Shown: positions 25,996 through 38,399 of the stretch, piece after piece
Layout of the letters: each line of letters starts with the position of its first letter
Position numbering within the stretch: the stretch's first letter is position 1
Source: Cotesia glomerata
Lineage: Eukaryota; Arthropoda; Insecta; Hymenoptera; Braconidae
Length of the DNA stretch: 64,000 nucleotides
Direction: 5' to 3'
Assembly: GCF_020080835.1 (NCBI RefSeq)
Contig: NC_058158.1
Location: forward strand, 14,260,001 to 14,324,000
Program-made: the position numbers and the translations under genes
Notes under the pieces: generated by a model
The model's database searches: none
Told to the model about the DNA's origin: nothing
Seen by the model: the letters and a program-made list of their open reading frames with translations, nothing else

Positions 25996-26283
25996 AAGGA
26001 AGGTAGTTAACACCTTAACCACCAGAAGGAAGAGCAGTAGCTAGTTCCTCCCCTCACGAAGTAATGCCTGACGACGGTTCCCATGAGGGATTAGAGGAAA
26101 GAAGAAAAGGGGTTTAGAGTTTAGTGAGTAGGGGCGTTAGCGTAGAGTTTTAGTAGGACGCTGCCTCGAGTCTTCACATATCCAGGCAAAAAAGCTATGC
26201 CTGTAATCCGCAAAAAGGATTCCCCCCTCTGAGAAAAAAAAAAAAAAAAAAAAAAAACACACACACACGCACACATACACACA

Positions 26284-26339
<56 letters not shown>

Positions 26340-26495
26340 GACATACGGACATCACCGCGGAAACATTTGAGGAGGCTTCCTAGGACCTCAAAACGTCAAC
26401 ATCCGTTGAAAACTCGATTTTCGAAAAACGGGGTAAAACCAATAACTTTTCGATTTTTGAAAAATTTCAATTTTCTTAGCGGGAAGTTAAAAAAA

Positions 26496-26971
26496 TTAGA
26501 AAAACGGTTGACCCTGAAGGCCATCCCTGCCACTTCCCGCTAATTCCATACCTAGGCGCTTAAAATTGCACTTATAACGTTTTTGAGCTATAAAAAATTT
26601 AGAACAAAAAAAATTGATCTGATGAAATATTTCGGAGTTATTAAAAAAAAACACTTTTTTCGATTTTTTTCGACAACGATATCTCACGAACGCATCAACC
26701 GATTCTGACGCTCTAGGTGGCGATCGATGTGGGTTTTCAAGGTTAAGAGCTTATTAGTTTTTGAGGTCGATCGGTTCAGCCTATTCGGAGATATTTGAAA
26801 AAAATAAAAAAAACACCCTTTTTTCACTTTTTTTGCAATTTCTCGAAATCTACTGGTTTGAATCAGTTCCAGGAAATTTAAGTTTGGCGAAGACCTTTCG
26901 AATGACACCAACTGCGATCAAATTGGTTAAGCCGTTCAGAAGTTATAAGAGGTTTACACACACACACACAC

Positions 26972-27052
<81 letters not shown>

Positions 27053-27202
27053 GACGTACGGACATCATCGTGAAAATAGTCAGGAAAGCTTCTTAGGGCT
27101 TTAAAACGTCGAGATCTGTTGAAACCTCGATTTTTGCAAAACGGGGTAGAACCAATCACTTCCCAATTTTTCGAAAATTTTCGATTTTCTTAGCGGGAAG
27201 TT
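26496..27202 (-). mobile_element. HINE-like repeat, copy E (third of the triplet)
   Basis: Begins TTAGAAAAACGGTTGACCCT and ends CTTAGCGGGAAGTT. It is shorter than C because part of the middle modules is missing. An AC tract lies at 26956-27049 with one CG interruption. Confidence 0.65.
26956..27049. repeat. (AC)n microsatellite in HINE copy E
   Basis: About 94 bp of AC with a single interruption. Confidence 0.95.
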
Positions 27203-28899
27203 AAAAATTCTTCGTTTATTTCAGTTCAGATTTCATTCAGACCTTATCAATAAAAGAAATAAAAGAAAATATTATTCGATATTTTGTTGAAACTCATTTA
27301 GTCTTCCTATAATAATATTGGGATTAAAGATTAAATAAAACTAAACTCGTATTTTTATATGTTTGAGTTCCAAATATGACTTTTATTTGGAAAATAATGT
27401 TTGAATGAGGAGTCAGTAAAACTTAATTTATACATTTAAGATCTAAAAACGTTCTAATTTGTTGACTTGGATTTATCCTCTGAATTATTCTCAAAGTTAC
27501 TTTTAAAATACTGCGGAACAAACCGACAGGTAGTCAATTCAATAATAAATAGACTATTCGGCAGCCGACATGGAAGTAGATTTTAGTTTGATTTATTCTA
27601 TAGTGGATTTATGGATAGTAAAACTATTATTGGCGTAAATAAAAATAAATGTTAATTGAAAATAAAAATAACAAAATGAATGCAACTGTAAAATTTTTAT
27701 TGGATCAGCACAAAAATTAGGTAATTATAAGCCTATGTTGATAGTAAAACGTGCAAATTGAAGCTCATTTCATGGGCTTTCATATGAACTCCACAGAAAG
27801 TCGATAAGTTGTCCCAATTTAAAGTTATTTTAGGGAGTAGTGGAAAGAATGTGATTTTTTAAACAATGAAAATTTTAAAATTCTTTCATTTCTAAACTTA
27901 TTGACCGATTTAGCTCATCTTCGTAATCATCTAAAGTGTAAATATAATGAGTTTCATTAAGATACATTACGAATTGCAGACGTTATTATCGCGACAAGCC
28001 ACCTTATATCGTCTAAATTTATAAATATACAGATATATAAATACATACAAACATAAACTTCTGAACTATAGTTCAGACTGATAAAAAGATTTTATCGCGA
28101 TGTGATGTTTTCTTAACATTATCGGCGAGTTGAATCAGAAAATAGCGAAATTTACGACACGAGAATAAATGCGATAGTCAGATTTCTATGAAATCTACTA
28201 TTAAAAATTTTATATCCGTATAATGAGTTAAACCTAATAAATAATTATCTTATGCTATAAATAAGGCTATATCATGAAATTATAGTTTCATTCATTAATT
28301 TTTATTATTGTGATAATCGTACCAAATTATTAGGAAATTTAAAAATATTCCGAAACAAAAAATAAAAAATGAATACAATTGACGTTATTTAAAATACTTT
28401 CTCATAATTTTATTATATTTATAACTTTTGAATTAATCCCGATTTTTGTTTAATCCTGTCTCTCTCTCAAACTTAAATAGTAACTATTCACTATTTCATA
28501 GTGCAATGTATATCAAATGGTACACTTTGCATTACCAAATAGTGAACATTCACTAATTTAGTTTTAGAGAGATGGTATCGATAAATAAATTATATCCAAA
28601 TAATAGAATTACAAAAATAAAAACTCGTGCGTAATACTAAAACAAAATTTCTTTAAGACTTATTCTTCGGAATTTTCCGAATAAATAATATTCCCGGTAT
28701 GTGTACTTTTAGATAAACTGTATGTTCTTTTTCAATCAAATCATCAAAATGAAAAACAAACCTAATGCATGAAATAAAACAGACAAAAATAAATTATGGA
28801 TGTGGATTTCATAATCAACGGTTTATTTGGTATGTAAAAAAATGGTGGAATAGTTGTTTCACCCATAAAAAAAAATAGAAAAATATATGAGTGAATATG

Positions 28900-28900
<1 letters not shown>
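27203..28900. other. AT-rich non-coding DNA
   Basis: No gene seen. At about 28060-28205 a segment ending AGATTTCTATGAAATCTACTA shares its 3' hairpin with sequences at ~46240, ~50030 and ~51035. This suggests a second dispersed family, possibly Helitron-like. Confidence 0.4.

Positions 28901-28933
<33 letters not shown>
28901..28933. repeat. (AT)n microsatellite
   Basis: Alternating TA for ~32 bp. Confidence 0.9.
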
Positions 28934-28936
<3 letters not shown>

Positions 28937-28964
28937 TTACGAGACACATATATACATTTATCGA

Positions 28965-29345
28965 GATCTCGAGTTGGGAAGGGCGGTAGTTGAAGCAAAA
29001 GGGGGTGTCATGCCAAGAGGCTTGGAGGAGTGATTGATTATCTTTCGCTGGATACGATGAGAAAAGGAGCGAAATACGGGAGCTAGAGCAAAAAGAAAAG
29101 GTAAGGGTCGCAAATATCGTATAAACCTTACATTTGAAAAGAGATAAAAAAAAAAATCGTTTCGAAATACACAATGATGATAGAGCTGAGGAGGTTGCAC
29201 CCTACGAAACAAAAAAAAAGTCCTCCATTGTTTTTCTCTCATTTTATTTTCTCGGTTTCATCTCTCTAATATACGTACTTTTTCTCTTTTTCGTTCTTCA
29301 CAATTGTCATCGAGCTCTTCGAACTTCTTTTGAATTTAACAACTA
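28965..29345. other. Purine-rich unique segment upstream of Deformed
   Basis: About 250 bp of relatively GC-richer, purine-biased sequence (GGGAAGGGCGGTAG, GGCTTGGAGGAGTG) followed by a pyrimidine-rich stretch. It is not shared with repeats elsewhere in the window. No convincing coding frame. Position 3.2-3.5 kb upstream of the Deformed start makes a regulatory or untranslated-exon role conceivable but unproven. Confidence 0.25.
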
Positions 29346-30125
29346 GCCATACTTTTTATGTAAAGTGAAGGGTTGTGGGTACAATAAAAGGAAAAAAATA
29401 AATACTTTGAATATGGGATGAAACTACTCAGAAATAAATTTAAAAAGCAGGTGATGCACATTCCCTGTTATTACTTCTAATTTTTCACTCTATACACTTA
29501 CGATTGAAATTGTAAGATGTATTCATTTTTATTTCTTTATAAACCTTAACAAGACAGTACCACGAAATATACTGTCATTTAATACTAAAATAAAGTTCCT
29601 CATTTCTAAAATTTTATCTGCAAACTAATTCACTCCAAACTAATTCATACGTGGTACAACTTTGAAAACTATTGTAAACCAAAATTTTCATCTTACAAAT
29701 AAAAAAATACACACATGTATGTCAATGCAAGTTTATACCCACGTCAGTCCAAAAGCCTAAATCTGTCTCTATTCTGTTAATAGAAAATGCAAACCAAAAA
29801 TTGATTCCATTTGTTGTGAGTATTATAGGTGGTTTAGAAATTCAGTACCATCTACACGCTTTTCATCGTTGTCTTTTATTACTGCGAGTTCGATTCGTCG
29901 TCTGTTGCATGACTAAGCAATTTTTTTAGTGAATGCTGTGAGCTCATAAGCTGCATATAGGTAAAAATGAAACACAATTCGTTTCTCTCTTTACTTTTCA
30001 AACATGTAACGTTAAAGTGATTTTTAAAATATTTATAATTTTTTTATTTTAAGAAAATATATTAGTTTGCGTCTTATCAATTTGTATTAAATTAAAATTG
30101 ATGAAGAAATTTTAATCTCCCGTAC
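29346..30125. other. AT-rich upstream DNA, nothing recognised
   Basis: No gene, RNA or shared repeat was seen. Confidence 0.4.
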
Positions 30126-30129
30126 TTAA

Positions 30130-30600
30130 CAATTTCAAATTTTTGAAAATTCTGGAATAAGTTGTCGAAAAAAAATCAAAAAAAGTGATTTTTCAAATTA
30201 TTCTGAAATTTTATCAATGATCAAATGCATGCTCTGAGTTCTGTTATAGAATATTAAAACCCTCGTCGATCGCCGCCTGGCTGGTCAAAATCGGTTGATT
30301 TACTCGTGAGTTATCGTTGTCGAAAAAATTTGGAAAAAGTGAATTTTTTAAATTTCTCCAAAATTTTCGGTCTGATCGATTTGTGTTTAAAAGTGTATCG
30401 TAGGATTTGAAAAACTGCTTCGAATTTCGCTAACCGAGTGAAAATCGTTTTATTCATTTATAAGTAATTGCAGCTGGAAAATTTAAAGACTAGTGTTTTT
30501 TCAAGTGCAATTTAAGTGTTTTTTAAGTGTGATTTCAAGCGCTGAGATATGGAATTAGCGAGAAGTTGCAGATATGGCTTTTAAGGTCAACCAATTCTCT
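30130..30600 (+). mobile_element. HINE-like remnant upstream of Deformed
   Basis: A decayed 3' part: modules with CCTCGTCGATCGCCGCCTGG and TCAAAATCGGTTGATT, then GGAATTAGCGAGAAGTTGCA, an altered hairpin and a T-run of about 27. The 5' end and AC tract are lost. Confidence 0.55.
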
Positions 30601-30628
30601 ATTTTTTTTTTTTTTTTTTTTTTTTTTT

Positions 30629-31900
30629 CATTGTTTATGTATTGTTTTTTTAAAATTATAATTTTACATAATAAGAAAAATCTATGCATACCGGATTCTG
30701 ATTTTCCATTATATAAAATATTTTTTTATTCTGCTAACTTTTTTATGGTTCCCTTTACTACAATTAGATTATACATGGTATTTATAATTACATGAATTTC
30801 ATATCAATTTTATAACTAACTATATAATATCCACGTGTAAATATATACATACATATAAGAATGAATAGTCGTTATTGGGTAGTACAAAGCAATGACTTAG
30901 GTCTATCTTTGCAATGACTTGCATTTTATAGGGTTCCGTTTTTGAGATCCCCTCATATACAAATGCTAACAGTTGACGTACTTGGCCGAGTTTGCGACTG
31001 CTGACGCTTTCTATAAAGTATATGTTCGATGTCATGATGGTCAAGGTAATGATTATAATATTGATTTCAAGTGTAAAAATATCGTTTGAGTTAATGTGAA
31101 TAATATCAACTGTTATAAAATATTTATTGCTTACTTAAAAGAGTTTGGAATATGAACTTCACGAATTTGAAATCAATAAATTCATGATTATTAACTCAAA
31201 GTAAAAAAAAAAATGATTAAAAGTAGTTTTTCCACCGTAGACTCCTCTTTTTTTCCTCAAAACAATTTAGCATTAAAGTAAAGTATTTTTTTAATTAAGC
31301 TAATTACCTATCCTATATTTACGCACACAAAAGAAACTCATTAAGAAATGATCTTTGGTTTAAAAATTAACAAAAATATTAACATTTTTAATTATTAGAA
31401 ACACCAAAGTGAAACTATAAGTTTGTAGGCGTGCTAGAAATTCAGAAAAATCGTAGAGATGTGACTGGAAGTAACCATAGGGATAGTGGTCCAGCGCCCT
31501 CAGAGCAGGGGTTGGCTGTATATCCTACAAAAGGTGGGGAATATACTTAAAAGAGGGGAGAACTTATACGGCAACTAGAAGAGATATTGTATACCTATGA
31601 GCTTCCATTTGAGTATATTGGAGGGAGAGCGTAACAAAACAGGGTTGTGATACGAATCCATGTTTAAACCCGGAGTAAGCTGTAAAGAATTTTGATAATT
31701 TATTTTGTTTCAAAATTAACACATTTAGTCACATTTTAAAGTAACGCGATATAACTGAAATCATTATATTTCTATAATCTTTAGCAACTCTCATTACTTG
31801 TAAAAATTTCTAATGTATCTTGAAAATGAGTTTTTTTAAAGCTGCTGTGAAAATAATAAAAGTATGAATTTTATTTTAAATTATTTCAACTAAAATTATA
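30629..31900. other. Deformed upstream region, mostly unique AT-rich DNA
   Basis: No ORF of note. A GC-richer unique patch at ~31455-31680 contains GTGGTCCAGCGCCCTCAG (see the CTCF-like site). No repeats shared with the window were noticed. Confidence 0.4.
31491..31503 (-). promoter_or_regulatory. Possible CTCF-like insulator site
   Basis: Minus strand reads TGAGGGCGCTGG, which matches eight of nine positions of an AGRKGGCGC-type insect CTCF core. It lies about 1 kb upstream of the Deformed start. Single short motifs occur by chance, so this is only a candidate. Confidence 0.2.
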
Positions 31901-31919
31901 TATAGTATTAGAACCAACT

Positions 31920-32469
31920 TATATATGTTGCAACCGATTAAGCCTTGGTTTGTAAAGAAGTTATTGCACCTGCCGCAACAGCGCTGAGGCACCACTCATG
32001 AACTGCATGCGTGCCAGTTATCCATCATGGTTGCAGACGTAGCTCTTTTCTCATTGGTTGAATTGGTCACGAGGTATGGTAATTTGTGTTCAGTGGGCGG
32101 GAACCGACTGGCTTCATGTGGCGTTCACTACATGTACGATGTTGTGGGGATCACGGTGTGGAATATCGTAAACTAACTGATGACGAGTTACTGGAATGAG
32201 TGGCTGCATTTCAAGCTTTCAGTGATTTTTATCACCAATATTTACATGACTGCATATTAAACGATAAATATTTTGTACAATACAGGATAAAAATAAGCTC
32301 ATAGTGAAATAATGACTAAAAGTGTTGTGTTGTGCTTTATCATGTAAAAAAAAATGTGTTAAAATAACTGTTTTCTTTATTAGAGTATTTCGTTAAGAAA
32401 GTTTTAATTTTAATGTGGATTATTATTTGCTTGTGACTAAAAATAGTGTTAAATTATTTGTTATCGATA
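31920..32469 (+). promoter_or_regulatory. Probable Deformed promoter and 5' UTR region
   Basis: A GC-richer block (31960-32180), including CAGTGGGCGGGAACCGACTG and paired ATTGGTTGAATTGGT motifs, stands out just upstream of the start codon. A TCAGTG initiator-like hexamer is at 32090-32095. No convincing TATA box or DPE at standard spacing was found. From ~32200 to the ATG the sequence is AT-rich, as expected for an untranslated leader. The start site is not determined. Confidence 0.4.
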
Positions 32470-33358
32470 ATGAATACATTTATGATGAATCCAACAACAA
32501 GCAATGGATATCATCAGCAACATCAACAACCTACTGTACCCCATATAACTGGAACATTTGTCGTTGACCCAAAATTTCCTCCCAGTGAAGAATACAGCCA
32601 AAGTAATTATATTTCACCCTCAAGTGGAGATTATTTTAGTGGTAGCCATCACTTGAATCATCCTCAGACAAACCAATTACAATATAGTTATCACCAACAT
32701 CATCATCAAGCAACATCTACTCCTTACGGAGCAGCTGCTACTGTACCTTTAAATGGAGGATATCCCGGATATGGTGGATATTATAGTCCACATCATCCTC
32801 ACCATCAAGTGCACACAGTTCACCATGCAAGCCTTCATCCTCATCATCATGGCATCGGTGCTCTAGCTATGCCGCCGGAGGCACAACAACCTCCGATAAC
32901 TTGTCCAACTTCTGTACAATCACAACAACTACAGCAGCAGCCACAGCAGCGGCCATTATCTTCCAGTATTTTAGAAGCTTCAAATTCGTCGTCGTCTATT
33001 TTATCTAGTCATATACAGCCTTCTGATGCCCACCAACATCAGCAACACTTACAACAATCACAATCTCAACAGTCACAGCAGCAATCTCATGAAAATAATT
33101 CATGTAGTCCTACGCGTTCAGGTTCACACCTTCGTGATTCTTCACCAGACTTACAATCCACGCACCAACATCAGAATCATCTTGCAACTTCTCAACAACA
33201 TATTACTGATGATAATTCTGATCAAGATGATATGGATCAGGATGATCCTACAACTGATGGATCGCCTGGAGATGGTGATGATGATGATGAAGACGAGGAT
33301 AGTAAAGGTGATCGAAAAGTTTTTCCCTGGATGAAGAAAATCCACGTTGCTGGTGTTC
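32470..33358 (+). CDS. Dfd: Deformed (Hox4) homeobox protein, exon 1 only
   Basis: N-terminal 296 codons of a Hox4-class transcription factor, which specifies head segment identity in insects. The chosen ATG gives MNTFMMNPTTSNGY, with A at -3; the frame is open 24 nt further upstream but only from a GTG. Seen in order: the conserved DPKFPPSEEYSQSNYI block (~residues 34-49); His/Gln/Tyr-rich low-complexity regions; a Ser-rich stretch; an acidic run (DGDDDDEDEDS); and the hexapeptide region VFPWMKKIHVAGV, which binds the Exd/Pbx cofactor. Lys-Lys-Ile-His-Val-Ala-Gly after PWM is diagnostic for Deformed rather than Sex combs reduced. A consensus donor, GTAAGT, begins at 33359 and splits a codon after its first base. 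The homeodomain exon is not in the window. Confidence 0.92.
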
Positions 33359-33364
33359 GTAAGT
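33359..33364 (+). promoter_or_regulatory. Splice donor of Deformed intron 1
   Basis: GTAAGT directly after the hexapeptide-encoding sequence, where Hox genes generally carry an intron between hexapeptide and homeodomain. Read-through would add only two codons before a TAA. Confidence 0.8.
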
Positions 33365-34980
33365 ACTTATAATTTATTATGGTATTATTGGTATTTATTA
33401 TGATATTTATACCAAGTTACAATAATCCATGTACTACTCTGTCTTCCATTGTGTAGATAGAAAGTTCGACGACCATATAAATTTTTTACTTGAGATCGAT
33501 ATACTTTTTAATGTAAATTGCAATATCGATTAAGGAACTTAATATTTTAATTGTGAATCACACAAATTTTTCATTAACAAATATTAAATACGACGATAGA
33601 AAAATTAATTTTAAATATTGAAACATAATTAATAATGCTTGATTTCTTTTTCTTCAAAAATACTTAGTGTTATAAAATACGATCAAGCAAAAGTTCCATT
33701 ATTGTGACGGTATATTTAAAAATGATTCTCCGGCTCTATAATTATTATTAAAATTCAAATCATTTGAGTAAAAATAAAGTTATTGAGAAAAACCGACTCT
33801 TATTTTTAGTAAAATAATTTTTTAGTACTATACGATTTATGTTTTATGAAATTTTGCACAGCTTAATGTCTGTCAAATCAAAATTAACTTGAATTAATTT
33901 TAGTATATTCAAATCAAATTTTACTCCCTCTCTTGGTCACCTACAAACACTTCACATAAACATAATTCTAACAATATAAGAGCGTATTAAAAATTCCAAT
34001 AACTTATTTATGATTAAGAGAGTTTTGATTCTCATGCTTAAAGAAATTTCCCATATTCTTCAATAGCCAGTCTAAAAACTCCAACAGAAAAAAGGTATAT
34101 GAGAGCATGTACGAAAATATGAAAGCAAAAATATAAAAAATTTATATCCCACATATACCTAATTTATATTTTTTTCGCCAAAAAGTGCATGAACAATTTT
34201 TTATGACAAGCTTGGATAAGCCATTCCAGCTCTTTACGTTTTCCGGAAAGTTTCAAAGTTTTTTTTTTTTATAAATGCACGGATATATCTAATATATCTA
34301 ATATATTGAAGACATGACAACATATAGATAAGCACGTAAATAATTGTTCCTAATCTTTTCAACGAAAAACAATAAAAGTTGAATATGTTATGTGACATAT
34401 AAATTTCTTATATATTAGCTTAAATATTTTGATGCATGTTTGCATGGATATTTTCATGAATATTTTTTCTGTGGGACAACATCGTTGAAACAAAACATTT
34501 CATTTTGGATAAAAAAAAAATTTCGAACCCGTGTTAAAATGTTTTAATAGTCGAAATCACCTGTAGAATTTTTCACTTTACGGGTTCGTATAATATTAAG
34601 AACTGAGGACTAAATGAGATTTTAATATTCTTATGAATAAGAGTGATCGACGATGACTTATGGCAAAAAATAACTGCCGTTAAAGGACTTAATAATAATA
34701 AGGCATAATCATTTTTGGACTGAAATCGAAAACATTTTTTAACTTTCAGTAGTTAATTTATCCGTTAAATCGAATTATAATTGAATAGACACAATAAATA
34801 ATATTTTAATTTACTATTACAGTGTAAAGAAATTGATAATTTTTTTGTTCAAATGTTCTCAAAATTTTAATGAAAGAATTCCAAAACAATGATCCTGATG
34901 ATAATTGGACGCGTTGATTTGAGTTGGCATGTAGAAATCACGAATCGAAATTTCCTTCTTTAATTTAAACCCGGCTAGAA
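33365..34980 (+). other. Start of presumed Deformed intron 1, unique AT-rich DNA
   Basis: No homeodomain sequence and no repeat shared with the rest of the window were seen in this part. Intronic status is inferred from the donor at 33359. Confidence 0.5.
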
Positions 34981-34982
34981 AC

Positions 34983-35525
34983 TACTTTAGGATTACCCAG
35001 CGTATACATCTGGACCTGATTGGGTCCCGAAGAGGCACGCCCAATTGGGAAATCCCTATAAGGGCCTAATTCACTCCAATTGGGCAATTCCAACGTAAAA
35101 ATAAAAATTTTTATTCAGTTTTTCCCGATAGGGCCCTGCGTGGGACCTAAATGGGAAATCCCAATGCAAAAATGAGTAGCTTCATTCAGTTTTTCCCAAT
35201 AGGGCCCTGTGTGGGACCTAAATGGGAAATCCCAACGTAAAATTAAAAATTTTTATTCAGTTTTTCCCAATAGGGTCCTGTGTGGGACCTAAGAGGGATA
35301 ACCCAACGGAAAAAAAAATAAAATTTCTAAATTTTCCCCAGTGGGAACTGTGTGGGATCTAAGAGGGATAACCCAACGAAAAATAAAAATAAAATTGCTA
35401 AGTTTTCCTAAGTGGGATCGGTGTGGGACCGAAGAGGATTTTCCCAACGTAATGTAAATAAGGCATCGATGAGTTTTCCTAACTGGGCTCGTAGTAGGAT
35501 CCAATTGGAATAACCCAACCTGAGA
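34983..35525. repeat. Minisatellite, ~70-bp unit with GGGAAATCCCAACG
   Basis: About seven diverged units, each with TTTTTCCCAATAGGG, CCTGTGTGGGACCTAA and TGGGAAATCCCAACG followed by an A/T-rich stretch. Period close to 70 bp. A distant relative with the same GGG/CCC vocabulary is at 41335-41470. Confidence 0.85.
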
Positions 35526-36628
35526 GTAGATGCATGAATAAATAATCTTTAAATTTAGACAATCGTTTATTTATATAAAAAATCAATCACCCAAAGATCT
35601 GGTGAGCTTATATTCTTAGCATATATTCATTGTAAATTAATTAGAAATAAAAATAAAAATTAGCCGTTAAGTATAGAAAATAATTAGGAAAAAAATTCAT
35701 CCAACATTGTTAAATAAAAACTACAAAATTTAGATTTATCAAATTTTATATAACTTTATATTTTAAAAAATTTAATTTTACGAGATTAAAAATACATTTT
35801 AAAAAATCGAGATGAATTCGGAGTAAATCTTAATCCAAATTAAAATTTAATCCCATTACTCGGAGTTTTGGAGTAAAGTAATTAAACGATTCGCGTATAG
35901 AGTGAATCCGAAGTTTTTTCAGCGGAGTTATTCCAGATTAATTTGGGATCAATTCGAGATTAAATTCAAATACTCCACAGAAAAAAAAGTTCACTTAAGC
36001 CAAGAAAATATTTTTCTTCCTAATTATTTTCTTGAGCGAAAAAAAAAATTTTTTTGGCACAAGAAATTTCACTTATTCCAATAAAATTAATTTTCTTGCT
36101 TATTAAAGAAATAAGTATCTTGATCCAAGAAAATTTATTTAAGTTAAGAAAATCTTGTTGTTTTGAAAAAATTTAGTCTCTTGCTCCAAAAAATTTAGTT
36201 CTTGATAGAAGTAAATTTTCTTACCTTGAGAAAATTTCTCTCTTGCTCCAAAAAATTAAATATCTCGATAGAAGTAAATTTTCATTAATATTTTTATTGA
36301 TCAACATGTCAAATGGGAAGATCATATAATATTGAATCTTTTTTTTTCATTTAATATGTATAATTGCACGCTAAAATAATATAAAATGGGTATCAAATAT
36401 TCAAGAGAAAAATTTTCTCGAAGTGAGAAAACATTATTATTATTAGTATTGTTAGTATGTAAGAATTCAATTTTTGAAAAATATCCAACTTTTGAGGATT
36501 CACATTTGCAAAAGAATTTATATTGTAAAAAAAATTAAACTTTTTCATAATTAAATTTTTATCCATACAATAAAATTTTAAAAAATAACTTGCATTTCAA
36601 AAAAATTTTAATTTTCAAAAAAAAAAAA
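35526..36628. other. AT-rich DNA with AAGAAAATTT/TTTTCTTG motifs and the 185-bp shared block
   Basis: 35990-36260 is a degenerate series of CAAGAAAATxxTTTTCTTG motifs. 36245-36430 repeats the block at 18725-18910. No gene. Confidence 0.5.
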
Positions 36629-37317
36629 TTAGGAAAACGGTTGACCCTGAAGGCCATCCCTGCAACTTCCCGCTAATTCCATACTTAGGCGCTTAAAATT
36701 GCACCAATGACGTTTTTGAGCTCTTCGAGCTCAAAAATACAATTTGTGGGTTATTTTGAGCTCTCCAAGCTCAAAGAGATTGTTTTCCTATGCTTTTGAG
36801 CTCTTCGAGCTCAAAAGTCTGATAGGGATTTGATGACACTATTTTTTGAATTTTTAAACCGCAATAACTTTTGAATAAATAAACCGATTTTCACGCGGTT
36901 GATAGCATTCGACGCAGTTTTTCAAGCCCCACGAAGAATCTTAAATTTTGAATTGATCGCGCTAGAAATTTTGGAGTTATTCCGAAAAAAACACTTTTTT
37001 CGGTTTTCTTTCGTTCACGATATTTCTCGAACGAATCAACCGATATTGACCGGACTGGTGGCGATCGACGTGGTTTTTTGAGGTTAAGAGCTGATTAGTT
37101 TTTGAAATCGATTGGTTGAGCCGTTTAAAAGTTATTCCAAAAAAACCATGTTTGAAAAAATTTTTTTTTTCAGTTTTTTTAAGATTTATCAAAATCTATC
37201 GATCTAAATCGGTCCAAATAGTATTCAAAATCTAAGTTTGGTCAAGCCCTTTCGAATGGCACCAACCGCGATGAAATCGGTCAAGCCGTTCAAAAGTTAT
37301 AAGCGGTTCACATACTT

Positions 37318-37408
<91 letters not shown>

Positions 37409-37561
37409 TACAGACACCATGACAACCTCGCAGGGATAGTCAGGGAAGCTTCCTGTGACCTTCAAACGTCGAGATCTGATGAAAACTCGGTTTTTGCAAA
37501 ACGGGGTGAAAACAATAACTTCCCGATTTTTGAAAATCTTCGATTTTCGTAGCGGGAAGTT
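36629..37561 (-). mobile_element. HINE-like repeat, copy G (complete)
   Basis: Starts TTAGGAAAACGGTTGACCCT and ends AGCGGGAAGTT in minus orientation. It has the GAGCTCTTCGAGCTC palindromes, internal modules and an AC tract at 37326-37404. It is joined head-to-tail to copy H by AAAAA. Confidence 0.7.
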
Positions 37562-37897
37562 AAAAATTAGGAAAACGGTTGACCCTAAAGGCCATGACTG
37601 CAACTTCCCGCTCGAATTCCGTTAATACCTGGACGCTTTTTTGAGCTCTTCGAGCTCAAAAGTACAATCTGTGTGTTGTTTTAAGCTCTCCGAACTCAAA
37701 AAGATACCTTTTCTATGCTTTTGAGCTCTTTGAGATAGGTAGGAATGGACTGTAATTGCCCCTGCGCAAGGTTACAAATTACCGTAACTCCTATTCTTTC
37801 CCGCTTCACAGCATTATTTATATTTGTAAAAATGCTTACCGTAAGATGGACGGTGTGGCTTAATGTATATAGAATAAGCGAAAGGAAATTTAGTATA

Positions 37898-37970
37898 GAC
37901 CGGATAGCTCAAATGGTAGAGTAGCCGACATGTCTTCGGAAGGTTCTGGGTTCGAATCCCAGTCCGAGCT
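37898..37970 (+). tRNA. tRNA-like sequence 1 (Thr-TGT-like, probably not a working tRNA)
   Basis: 73 nt with intact A box (TAGCTCAAATGG) and B box (GGTTCGAATCC), good D and T stems, and a T6 terminator 13 nt downstream. The anticodon stem has one mismatch (27-43). The loop CATGTCT has A where U33 is invariant, putting TGT at 34-36. The acceptor stem has two mismatches (GACCGGA against TCCGAGC). Likely still able to recruit pol III; decoding function is doubtful. Confidence 0.5.
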
Positions 37971-38167
37971 ATCTAATAATTTTTTCTCGCATATTCTATA
38001 AACTCACATTAAGATTATCCTCTCCACATTCCTTTCTCAATCCTTTCCTACCAATATCCTGTTACGTGAATGTGGAACGCTTCACGTAATAATTACCGTA
38101 ACTCCTATTCTTTCCCGCTTCACAGCATTATTTATGTTTGTAAAAAATGTTCTGGGTTAGCATGGCT

Positions 38168-38227
38168 AGATTAGCATGGCCCCTGCGCAAGGATGACACG
38201 CAAAATCGTGAAGCGTTCCACATTTTT
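38168..38227 (+). ncRNA. U6 snRNA 3' fragment (pseudogene)
   Basis: Sixty bases, from AGATTAGCATGGCCCCTGCG to CGTTCCACATTTTTT, match my recollection of the conserved 3' half of U6 (the segment following ACAGAGA, including the internal stem-loop sequence and the T-tail). The 5' stem-loop and ACAGAGA box are absent, so it is not a functional U6 gene. It sits in the palindrome spacer. Confidence 0.85.
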
Positions 38228-38399
38228 TACAAATATAAATAATGCTGTGAAGCGGGAAAGAATGAGAGTTACGGTAATTATTACGTGAAGCGTTCCACAT
38301 TCACGTAACAGGATATTGGTAGGAAAGGATTGAGAAAGGAATGTGGAGAGGATAATCTTAATGTGAGTTTATAGAATATGCGAGAAAAAATTATTAGAT

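Larger units (their letters stand above)
21298..26257 (+). mobile_element. R1-clade-like non-LTR retrotransposon 1, inserted in an AC microsatellite
   Basis: About 4.96 kb: a ~420-bp 5' leader, ORF1 with three CCHC-type knuckles, ORF2 with an apurinic-like endonuclease, reverse transcriptase and a C-terminal CCHC motif, a 3' UTR, and a 24-nt A-run (26234-26257). It is flanked directly by (AC)n on both sides. Two ORFs, a gag with three zinc knuckles, an EEP endonuclease and a C-terminal zinc motif are typical of the R1/Jockey group. Some R1-clade families (Waldo, Mino) are known for insertion into ACAY or AC repeats, which fits. Both ORFs are broken by frameshifts and stops. Confidence 0.85.

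Noticed and set aside
32446..32469. Upstream extension of the Deformed frame (MLNYLLSI)
   Set aside because: The extension would start with GTG; the first ATG at 32470 gives a Hox-like N terminus and a good context.
27203..32469. miR-10 or miR-993 hairpin, expected near Deformed in insect Hox complexes
   Set aside because: I noticed no match to the CCCTGTAGATCCG core by eye; a computational search would be needed to exclude it.
33026..33345. Alternative frames overlapping the Deformed exon
   Set aside because: They are shadows of the low-complexity CAA/CAT/GAT-rich coding sequence in other frames.
38168..38227. Functional U6 snRNA gene
   Set aside because: The 5' stem-loop, the ACAGAGA box and any upstream PSE/TATA arrangement are missing.
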